Part shown: piece by piece, positions 38,111 through 43,544 of the stretch
Numbering within the stretch: the stretch's first letter is position 1
Layout: each line of letters starts with the position of its first letter
DNA from: JAKAQB01 sp027320105
GTDB lineage: Bacteria > Actinomycetota > Acidimicrobiia > Acidimicrobiales > Palsa-688
Length of the DNA stretch: 43,544 nt
NCBI GenBank assembly: GCA_027320105.1
Contig: DAHVMA010000063.1
Span: 1-43,544, forward strand
Direction of reading: 5' to 3'
Position numbers and translations under genes: made by a program
Notes under the pieces: model-generated
The model's database searches: none
What the model was told of the DNA's origin: nothing
Seen by the model: the letters and a program-made list of their open reading frames with translations, nothing else

Positions 38111-38159
38111 GAACTTTGGAAGCGCGTTGTCGTACAGCACACATACGCTTCCAAACTTC
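38111..38159 (+). repeat. Dispersed palindromic element, copy B
   Basis: GAACTTTGGAAGCG (38111-38124) and CGCTTCCAAACTTC (38146-38159) are inverted arms with one mismatch, separated by 21 bases starting CGTTGTCG. The first 22 bases equal the start of copy A (3137 back to 3116). It lies in the 596-base gap 37704-38299, where I see no gene besides this element and the repeats upstream. Short frames there are Arg-rich and unconserved. Confidence 0.7.
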
Positions 38160-38299
38160 AGACGACCCCGTTACCGCCCGGCCACGCAGCGTGGCATCGG
38201 GGGAGGAATGGGGCATCGGCACGAGGGCTCGAGCGGGTCCGGGCCCAGGGCGCGGGTCGAGTTCCTGGGATTGCGACGAATCCGTGACGAAGCCCTGAC

Positions 38300-38809
38300 T
38301 TATCCCTGCTCGACGACCACCTTCGCCACGTACCAGCCCCCCTGACGGTACGTCAGGCTGATCTCGTACAGATTGTTCGTGGGGGACGCCCCACCTTCCG
38401 GGCCGTACGAGCAGACGACGGGGGGGAACTCGGCCGAGCTGCAGCCGCGAGGGACCAGCGGCTGACCCTTGTAGGGGTTGACGAACAGCTCGCTGACCGC
38501 CGCCGGCGTGGCGACCTTCCCGGCGTCGGCGCGGTCGCCGACGACCCAGCTGTCGAGGAACGCCGAGGCGGCACCCTCCGCGCTCGGCTGACGCCCGGCC
38601 GGAAGGGTCGTGGTCGTCGTCGTCGTAGTCGTCGTCGAGGTGGTCGTCGTCGCTGGCACGGTGGTCGTGGTCGTGGTCGTGGCCGTGGCCGGGTCGGTGG
38701 GGCCCTTGCCGGGGGAAGGTCCCGGCGACGCGCTGCACCCAGTGAGCACGGCGGCGAGAGCGGCCGCGACCCCGGCGGATGTAACACCTGCCGCGACCCG
38801 GATGCGCAT
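38300..38809 (-). CDS. Thr-rich lipoprotein, unknown
   Basis: The 169-residue product has a lipoprotein signal (MRIRVAAGVTSAGVAAALAA, then VLTGCSA with the lipobox LTGC). Residues ~38-70 form a very Thr-rich linker (runs of 7-10 Thr), typical of wall-spanning, probably O-mannosylated segments. A ~95-residue globular domain follows with two Cys (RGCSS and VVCSY) and a beta-rich end (ISLTYRQGGWYVAKVVVEQG). It resembles small actinobacterial surface lipoproteins but no family can be named. Divergent from the S4 gene. Confidence 0.75.
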   Translation of the reverse strand: MRIRVAAGVTSAGVAAALAAVLTGCSASPGPSPGKGPTDPATATTTTTTTVPATTTTSTTTTTTTTTTLPAGRQPSAEGAASAFLDSWVVGDRADAGKVATPAAVSELFVNPYKGQPLVPRGCSSAEFPPVVCSYGPEGGASPTNNLYEISLTYRQGGWYVAKVVVEQG

Positions 38810-38876
38810 CGCCTCATGGTGGCGCGTCGCGGTGGCCGATGGGGGGACGGAAGGCTCAGCTGCGAAGATGGGCCGG

Positions 38877-39269
38877 ATGACCGGGCCGGATACCCGCGGA
38901 TCCGCGCAACAGGCCCGGCTCGACCGCTGGCTCTGGGCCGTGCGTGTCTACAAGACCCGCGCTCTCGCCACCGAGGCGTGCCGGGCCGGGCACGTGCGGC
39001 TTCGGGGGATGTCGGCCAAGCCGGCGCAGATGGTGCGGCCCGGTGACGTCATCGAGGTTCGGGCGGAGGGATGGGACCGTCGGCTCGAGGTGGTTCGGGC
39101 GATAGACAAACGGGTTGGAGCGGCAGTCGTCGCAGAGTGCCTGGTCGACCACAGCCCGCCCCGTCCTCCCCGGGAGCTGGTGCCGCCTCCGCTGTTCGTG
39201 CGGGTCGACGCTCCGGGGCGGCCGACCAAGCGTGACCGGCGGGCCCTGGACCGCTTCCGGGGCCGTTGA
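38877..39269 (+). CDS. S4-domain RNA-binding protein (Hsp15-like)
   Basis: The product has 130 residues. ARLDRWLWAVRVYKTRALAT, then EACRAGHVRLRGMSAKPAQM and VRPGDVIEVRAEG is a complete S4 RNA-binding domain of the HslR/Hsp15 type, which in other bacteria helps rescue stalled 50S subunits. The C-terminus is a basic, Pro-rich tail (RPTKRDRRALDRFRGR). An ATG at 38868 would add three residues. Stands alone, divergent from the lipoprotein. Confidence 0.88.
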   Translation: MTGPDTRGSAQQARLDRWLWAVRVYKTRALATEACRAGHVRLRGMSAKPAQMVRPGDVIEVRAEGWDRRLEVVRAIDKRVGAAVVAECLVDHSPPRPPRELVPPPLFVRVDAPGRPTKRDRRALDRFRGR

Positions 39270-39349
39270 TCCCACCAGTGCGTGTCTACGAGAATGTCCT
39301 CGACAGCTTCGACACCTGACACCGCTCTTGGTCGAGGGCGTCGGACCCT

Positions 39350-39403
39350 GAGCAGGCCGAGCGGGCCGAGCGGGCCGAGCAGGCCGAGCAGGCCGAGCGG
39401 GCT
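39350..39403. repeat. 9-bp tandem repeat, six copies
   Basis: Six copies of GAGCRGGCC (with one final-base change) run from 39350 to 39403, ending at the MarR stop codon. The 9-base unit keeps frame, so the tract could extend the MarR reading frame if the stop were lost. Confidence 0.8.
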
Positions 39404-39878
39404 ACGCCTCCGATCCCGGCGGGCAGCAACCGCCGGCGCAGTTGGCGGCGAGAATGTCGAGGAGGCGCTGGAGCACGACGACGTCCGGCCCGAACAAGCC
39501 GTCCACCAGGCGTGCCTCGTGTTCCTCTACGAGCGGCCGTGCCTGCTCGAGCAGGGACGCGCCGGCAGCAGTGACGCGCACCGCGTGGGCGCGCCGGTCC
39601 GCCGGTGCCTCCCACCGCTCGACGAGGCCCCCCTGTTCGAGGGCGTCGAGGATGGCGACGACCCGGCTCGGGGGGATGCCGAGCCGGGTGGTGAGGGCCC
39701 GCTGGGGGGAGCTGCCGGCGCGGGCTATGGCCGCGAGGACGCGGTACTGCCGTGGGTCGAGTCCCACCGGGGCCAGCTGGCGGCGCAGGCTGTCGGCGAC
39801 GAGGCGTGCGGTGGCCGCCAACCGGGCACTCAGGTCCGCCGACCCTCGCGTCGGCGCGATGGTCTCACTGGTAGGCAC
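39402..39878 (-). CDS. MarR-family transcriptional regulator
   Basis: The product has 158 residues. The winged helix-turn-helix (LAAIARAGSSPQRALTTRLG, then IPPSRVVAILDALEQGGLVE and RWEAPADRRAHAVRVTAAG) with the DRR wing is diagnostic. The C-terminal dimerisation helix ends NCAGGCCPPGSEA, so three Cys lie near the C-terminus, possibly thiol-sensitive (inference). It is divergent from the ABC exporter, with a palindrome between them. MarR repressors in this arrangement usually control the exporter and themselves. Confidence 0.9.
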   Translation of the reverse strand: MPTSETIAPTRGSADLSARLAATARLVADSLRRQLAPVGLDPRQYRVLAAIARAGSSPQRALTTRLGIPPSRVVAILDALEQGGLVERWEAPADRRAHAVRVTAAGASLLEQARPLVEEHEARLVDGLFGPDVVVLQRLLDILAANCAGGCCPPGSEA

Positions 39879-39898
39879 CTCACGAGCCTACCGAGAAC

Positions 39899-39912
39899 GT
39901 TCCGAACGGAAC
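39899..39912. promoter_or_regulatory. GTTCCG-N2-CGGAAC palindrome, candidate MarR operator
   Basis: A perfect 6-2-6 palindrome lies 21 bases upstream of the marR start, in the divergent region shared with the ABC exporter. Flanking AAC/GGTT extend the symmetry imperfectly. Confidence 0.6.
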
Positions 39913-39960
39913 GGTTGCACCGCCCGGGCTGTACCCTTCGACGAGCCGGGGCAGCTGCCT

Positions 39961-40072
39961 GACCGACCGGCCGACTGACCGACCGGCTGGCCGACTGACC
40001 GACTGACCGGCCGACCAACCGACCGCAGGCACGGCGCAAGACGCAGAGCGCAGGACGCAGAGCGAAGGACGC
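39961..40072. repeat. GACCG-type and ACGCAGAGCG-type tandem repeats
   Basis: From 39961 to 40024 the sequence is built of GACCG/GACTG units. From about 40037 to 40072 three degenerate ACGCAGAGCG units follow. They form the leader of the ABC exporter transcript. Between them and the start is a clear GAGGAGG (40075-40081). Confidence 0.65.
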
Positions 40073-40091
40073 AGGAGGAGGTAGAAGGATC

Positions 40092-41990
40092 GTGGCGATG
40101 CACATGGGCGGGCCGGGAGGCGCCGGCCCCTGGGCGCTCATGCGGACCATGCGTCGCGACGAGGCGGTGATCCACCAGAAGCTTCCTCCGGGCACGGTCA
40201 AGCGGATCCTGCGGTTCGCGTCGCCGTACCGCTGGAAGCTGGCGGTCTTCTTGGTCATGATCATCGTCGACGCCTTGGTGAGCGCCGCCAACCCCTTGCT
40301 GTACCGGATGATCATCGACAGGGGCATCGGCCACCACGACACACGGCTCATCGCGATCGTCGCCGGCGTGGTGGCCGCCCTCGCCGTCGTCGGCGCCGGG
40401 CTCACCCTCGTCCAACGGTGGGTCTCGTCGATCATCGGAGAGGGCCTCATCTACGACATGCGCACCAAGGTCTTCGACCACATCGACCGCATGCCGATCG
40501 CCTTCTTCACCCGCACCCAGACCGGGGCGCTCATCTCACGGCTCAACAACGACGTGCTGGGAGCGCAGCAGGCGTTCACCAACACGTTCTCCTCGGTGAT
40601 CGGGAACCTCGTGACTGTCGCCGTCACGCTCGTGGCCATGTTCGTGCTGTCGTGGCCGATCACGCTCATGTCGCTCGTGATCCTGCCGGTGTTCCTGTTC
40701 CCCGCCCGGGCGGTGGGCCGGCGCCTTGCCAAGATCACCCGGGACAGCTACGACCTCAACGCCGAGATGAACACGACGATGTCGGAGCGCTTCAACGTCG
40801 CCGGAGCCCTCCTCGTCAAGCTCTACGGGCGGCCCGACGCAGAGGAGCGGGTCTTCGCCGATCGGGCCGGCAAGGTCCGGGACATCGGCGTGGTGCAGTC
40901 CCTCTACGTCGGGGTCTTCTTCGTCTCGCTCCTGCTGACCGCGAGCCTGGCGACGGCGCTCGTGTACGGCGTCGGTGGCTTGTTCGCCGCCAAGGGCATC
41001 CTGCTCGTGGGCACCGTCGTGGCCCTGACGGCCTACCTGAACCGGCTGTACGGTCCGCTCACGAGCCTGTCCAACGTGCAGGTCGACGTCATGACGGCGC
41101 TGGTCAGCTTCGACAGGGTGTTCGAGGTGCTCGACCTCCAACCGCTCATCGCCGAGAAGCCGGCTGCGGTGGAGCTGGCCCGTGGGCCGGCGAGCGTCGA
41201 GCTCGACCACGTCGACTTCAGCTACCCGACACCGGAGGAGGTGTCGCTCGCCTCCCTAGAGGTGGTCGCAGTGCTCGAGCAGGCGCCCCGCCAGCAGGTG
41301 CTGTTCGACGTGAGCTTCATCGCCGAACCGGGCCAGCTGGTCGCCTTGGTGGGGCCCTCCGGCGCCGGCAAGACCACGATCAGCCACCTGGTGCCCCGGC
41401 TCTACGACGTGCGGGCGGGGGCGGTGCGGGTCAACGGCGTCGACGTGCGGGACGTGACCCTCCGGTCGCTGCACGACATCGTCGGCGTCGTCACGCAGGA
41501 CGCCCACCTCTTCCACGAGACGATCCGGTCCAACCTGGTGTACGCCAAGCCGGACGCGACGGACGAGGAGATCACCGAGGTCCTGCGCCTGGCCCAGATC
41601 CTCCCGCTGGTCCAGTCGCTGCCCGATGGGGTCGACACGCTCGTCGGCGACCGCGGCTACCGGCTTTCGGGCGGGGAGAAGCAGCGGATAGCGATTGCCC
41701 GCCTGCTGCTCAAGGCGCCGGACGTGGTGGTGCTCGACGAGGCGACGGCGCACCTGGACTCCGAGTCGGAGGTCGCCGTGCAGGAGGCGCTGGGCCAGGT
41801 GCTGGTGGGTCGGACGTCGATCGTGATCGCCCACCGCCTGTCGACGGTGCGCAGCGCCGACCAGATCCTGGTGGTGGACGGCGGCCGTATCGTGGAGCGC
41901 GGGAACCACGAGGAGCTGCTCGCACGGGGTGGGCTGTACGCCGAGCTGTACCGGACACAGTTCGAGGGCCAGGAGGCCGCCCTCGGCTGA
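40092..41990 (+). CDS. ABC exporter (fused permease-ATPase)
   Basis: A 632-residue half-transporter. The first ~350 residues hold a six-helix exporter membrane domain (LAVFLVMIIVDALVSAANPL, etc.). The ATPase domain has Walker A GPSGAGKTT, Q-loop GVVTQDAHLFHE, signature LSGGEKQR, Walker B VVVLDEAT and H-loop AHRLST. It would work as a homodimer or with a second half-transporter. Between the beta strands of the ATPase domain there is an insertion of ~20 residues (EEVSLASLEVVAVLEQAPRQ). GTG start with GAGGAGG upstream. Divergent MarR gene suggests inducible efflux of drugs or lipids. Confidence 0.93.
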   Translation: MAMHMGGPGGAGPWALMRTMRRDEAVIHQKLPPGTVKRILRFASPYRWKLAVFLVMIIVDALVSAANPLLYRMIIDRGIGHHDTRLIAIVAGVVAALAVVGAGLTLVQRWVSSIIGEGLIYDMRTKVFDHIDRMPIAFFTRTQTGALISRLNNDVLGAQQAFTNTFSSVIGNLVTVAVTLVAMFVLSWPITLMSLVILPVFLFPARAVGRRLAKITRDSYDLNAEMNTTMSERFNVAGALLVKLYGRPDAEERVFADRAGKVRDIGVVQSLYVGVFFVSLLLTASLATALVYGVGGLFAAKGILLVGTVVALTAYLNRLYGPLTSLSNVQVDVMTALVSFDRVFEVLDLQPLIAEKPAAVELARGPASVELDHVDFSYPTPEEVSLASLEVVAVLEQAPRQQVLFDVSFIAEPGQLVALVGPSGAGKTTISHLVPRLYDVRAGAVRVNGVDVRDVTLRSLHDIVGVVTQDAHLFHETIRSNLVYAKPDATDEEITEVLRLAQILPLVQSLPDGVDTLVGDRGYRLSGGEKQRIAIARLLLKAPDVVVLDEATAHLDSESEVAVQEALGQVLVGRTSIVIAHRLSTVRSADQILVVDGGRIVERGNHEELLARGGLYAELYRTQFEGQEAALG

Positions 41991-42033
41991 GTCAGAGTCA
42001 GAGTCAGCCCAGTCGATCAGCCCAGTCGATCAG
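41991..42033. repeat. Tandem repeats after ABC gene
   Basis: GTCAGA units (41991-42007) are followed by two copies of CCCAGTCGATCAG (42008-42033). They occupy the space between convergent genes and reach into the stop codon of the small minus-strand gene. Confidence 0.75.
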
Positions 42034-42191
42034 TCCATGCGCTCGGGCGGCCGGCGGCCCCACGACGCCAGCGCTGCGACGACGAGTGTGAAGCCGACGA
42101 TGACGGCCGCGACGATCGCCACGCTCTCGGCGGAGTTGTTGTGGGTGGCCGCCGGCGGGTTGTAGAGGTTGACGTGGGCGAGGAGCGCCAT
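42030..42191 (-). CDS. Small single-helix membrane protein, unknown
   Basis: A 53-residue frame: MALLAHVNLYNPPAATHNNS, then one membrane helix (AIVAAVIVGFTLVVAALASW) and a basic end RRPPERMD. The ATG at 42191 puts a polar, Asn-rich segment outside. The frame is open to 42245, giving 18 more residues. Similar tiny membrane proteins are common but unassigned. Confidence 0.45.
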   Translation of the reverse strand: MALLAHVNLYNPPAATHNNSAESVAIVAAVIVGFTLVVAALASWGRRPPERMD

Positions 42192-42245
42192 CGAGCTGCA
42201 CGCTAGTGTCCCGCCGAAAGCGACGCCATCTGGCAGCCTGCGCAC

Positions 42246-42329
42246 ATGTCGCTGTTCATCCTCGAGTTGGACGAGGGCCGCGGGCTGCGGGTCGCTGTCA
42301 AGGACCTGAACGACGTTCGCGGCACCTGA
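42246..42329 (+). pseudogene. Amidase N-terminal relic
   Basis: The frame MSLFILELDEGRGLRVAVKD, then LNDVRGT, ends at TGA. A shifted frame continues TTAGSPAP. This is the start of the amidase-signature family (VAVKDLxDVxGxxTTAGS, with the catalytic Lys). Beyond about 42350 the similarity ends. Roughly 30 of ~450 codons remain. Confidence 0.65.
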
Positions 42330-42535
42330 CGACTGCGGGCAGCCCGGCGCCGGCTGCCTGGAGGGCGCGCAGACGATCTGGTTCGAGGTGAGCGGCCTGC
42401 CTCTTGTGGAGCGCCCGCCGCCGCGGCAGGATCATCGCTGGAGCCGTGGCTCCCACACCTCGGCGGCCCGACCTGCGGCGCCGCCCTCCTCGCCGGTTCG
42501 CCGGCCCCCCCAACCGCCGGACGAGGAGGTACCTG

Positions 42536-42892
42536 GTGTCCCGCAGCATCGACCTGTTCATCGCGACCGACCTGCCGCTGGAAGAGGTGGCAGCCCTGAT
42601 CGCCACCCGCACGGGCTTGGAGGTGAAGGAGCGCAGCGCCGACGGCGACTTGCTGATAGCCGGCCGCGACGCCACGGCCGCGCTGGCCGTGCACGGCTAC
42701 GCCGACGAGGGTGACCTGCGGTTGTCGCGCTACCGCTATGCCCTCACGGCGACGACCGAGGCGACTCATCACGTGGGCGACACACCCCAGGCGACGATGC
42801 TGCGCGCCATCGCCTCGGAGCTCGGTAGGGAGCTGTCCGTGCTCCTCGTCGTCGACCTGCAGTTCCGGCGTCAACACCTCGCGGCCGGGTAG
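42536..42892 (+). CDS. Conserved-looking small protein, unknown
   Basis: A 118-residue frame from GTG 42536, which has GAGGAGG seven bases upstream. It reads SIDLFIATDLPLEEVAALIA, then TRTGLEVKERSADGDLLIAG and ends SVLLVVDLQFRRQHLAAG. The alternating alpha/beta pattern and acidic composition look like a real soluble protein. No family or catalytic motif is recognised. Frames further upstream are Arg-rich and lack the ribosome site. It precedes the glutamate dehydrogenase gene by 43 bases and may be co-transcribed. Confidence 0.65.
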   Translation: MSRSIDLFIATDLPLEEVAALIATRTGLEVKERSADGDLLIAGRDATAALAVHGYADEGDLRLSRYRYALTATTEATHHVGDTPQATMLRAIASELGRELSVLLVVDLQFRRQHLAAG

Positions 42893-42934
42893 GTCGTCCC
42901 CCTCCGGCGGGGGAGCGCGCGAAGCTGGGAGCCC

Positions 42935-43544
42935 ATGACCGATCGACGCGGGCCCGGGCCGACCGACGTCAGCCAGGGGGCCTGGGTCGACCGCCTGGCG
43001 GAGGCCCTCGGTGGTGACGGTGCCGCCGCCCTGGACTTCCGGGCGAGGGTCCCGGCCGGCTACCAGCAGCAGGTCGCACCCGAGTTGGCGGCGGTCGACG
43101 CCCGTCACGTCGCCGACCTGGACGTCTCGCAGCGCTTCGCTGTCCGGGCGGCCGGCAGCGACGGCTTCCGCCTCCGCCGGTACGGCCGCGCACCTGTGGA
43201 GCTGTCCGCGTTCCTCCCCCTGCTGGAGAGCTTCGGGCTGGCGGTCGTCGAAGCGGTGCCGATGACGATCGCCGCCGGCGCCGGCGGTGCCGGCGCCCAT
43301 ATCGACGATTTCGGGTTGCGCCGGCTCTCACCCGGTCCGTTCGAGCCGGCCGACGGTGACCGGCTCGTCGAGGCGATCGAGGCGGTGGTCCAGGGACGTA
43401 GCGACACCGACTCCCTCAACCGCTTGGTGCTGGCCGCCGGCTTGGACTGGGTCCAGGTGCGCCTGGTGCGCGCCTACCGGCGCTACCGCCGGCAGGCCGG
43501 ATCCCCCTACACCGACGAGCAGCTCGACGACCCGCTGGTGGCCT
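42935..43544 (+). CDS. Large NAD-glutamate dehydrogenase, 3' partial
   Basis: The frame runs from ATG 42935 off the right edge (203 residues visible). Residues ~80-190 match the middle region of bacterial NAD-GDH: FRLRRYGRAPVELSAFLPLL, AHIDDFGLRR, SLNRLVLAAGLDWVQVRLVR and AYRRYRRQAGSPYTDEQLDD. In the ~180 kDa enzymes this region is preceded by several hundred residues with ACT-like domains. Here only ~80 residues precede it, so this is either a compact (115 kDa-like) type or an N-terminally shortened copy. The enzyme oxidatively deaminates glutamate with NAD. The catalytic domain lies outside the window. Confidence 0.75.
   Translation, partial: MTDRRGPGPTDVSQGAWVDRLAEALGGDGAAALDFRARVPAGYQQQVAPELAAVDARHVADLDVSQRFAVRAAGSDGFRLRRYGRAPVELSAFLPLLESFGLAVVEAVPMTIAAGAGGAGAHIDDFGLRRLSPGPFEPADGDRLVEAIEAVVQGRSDTDSLNRLVLAAGLDWVQVRLVRAYRRYRRQAGSPYTDEQLDDPLVA

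Noticed and set aside
40418..42091. 557-codon alternative frame inside the ABC exporter
   Set aside because: Arg/Gly/Pro-rich shadow of the exporter frame, which has all ABC motifs.
1..43544. tRNA or rRNA genes
   Set aside because: Occasional GGTTCGA-like strings lie inside coding sequence, and no cloverleaf or rRNA segment could be traced.
1..43544. Insertion sequence or prophage
   Set aside because: No transposase, integrase, terminase or flanking target duplication was recognised despite the relics and repeats.

Overview
The window is about 43.5 kb of very GC-rich DNA with frequent GTG starts, four-base ATGA/GTGA gene overlaps and several apparently leaderless starts. The gene families point to an actinobacterium: GpgS-type glucosylglycerate synthesis, an Ada-AlkA fusion with Ogt, a TCGAAC-N4-GTTCGA-type SOS box, a high-affinity-type NiFe hydrogenase maturation set with SIS proteins, and a large NAD-glutamate dehydrogenase. 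An acidimicrobial-type lineage is my best guess, but that is inference from gene style only. No rRNA, tRNA, CRISPR array, transposase or integrase was recognised.

Layout. 1-2.9 kb: end of a hydrogenase maturation operon (SIS-HypC fusion, SIS isomerase-like protein, HypE), then a NUDIX hydrolase. 2.9-4.9 kb: repeats and small membrane or lipoproteins. 5.0-8.4 kb: DEAD-box RNA helicase divergent from an APC permease. 8.4-17.2 kb: a redox or nitrosative-stress neighbourhood. It holds two SufR-like Cys-ligand (probable Fe-S) regulators, an SQR-like flavoprotein, a hemerythrin-DUF2249 protein, a 12-TM NnrS/CcoN-like membrane protein, and an operon DUF2249 - DUF59 (SufT/PaaD-like) - DUF488. A possible shared operator, GTTC-N12-GAAC, lies before one regulator and before the DUF2249 operon. 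gpgS sits inside this block. 17.4-20.2 kb: small genes (DUF2269, VOC, OsmC) among gene remnants. 20.4-26.5 kb: an aromatic ammonia-lyase homologue that lacks the MIO tripeptide, an L,D-transpeptidase, ChrB and UppP. 26.5-29.7 kb: a frameshifted relic, a frameshifted TOTE-type primase-helicase, and a ParE/RelE-type toxin whose Phd antitoxin is truncated. 29.8-32.8 kb: a soluble MgtE-N/CBS protein paired with an NRAMP transporter. 32.8-37.0 kb: DNA repair (Ogt, Ada-AlkA, UvrD-like helicase) around an SOS box. 37.1-42.0 kb: PPOX protein, lipoprotein, S4 protein, and a MarR regulator divergent from an ABC exporter. The right edge cuts a compact NAD-glutamate dehydrogenase.

The most unusual property is the density of short, recognisable but broken gene pieces between intact genes. 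They come from a flavin reductase, GTP cyclohydrolase I, a SufB/ferredoxin-like protein, a PAS protein, NDH-2, a PIG-L deacetylase, an ArsR regulator, a small conserved protein, a TOTE helicase, an antitoxin and an amidase. Large internal deletions cannot be sequencing errors, but some of the single-base frameshifts could be. A palindromic element with a 22-base identical core occurs twice, about 35 kb apart in opposite orientation, and several intergenic spaces carry short tandem repeats.
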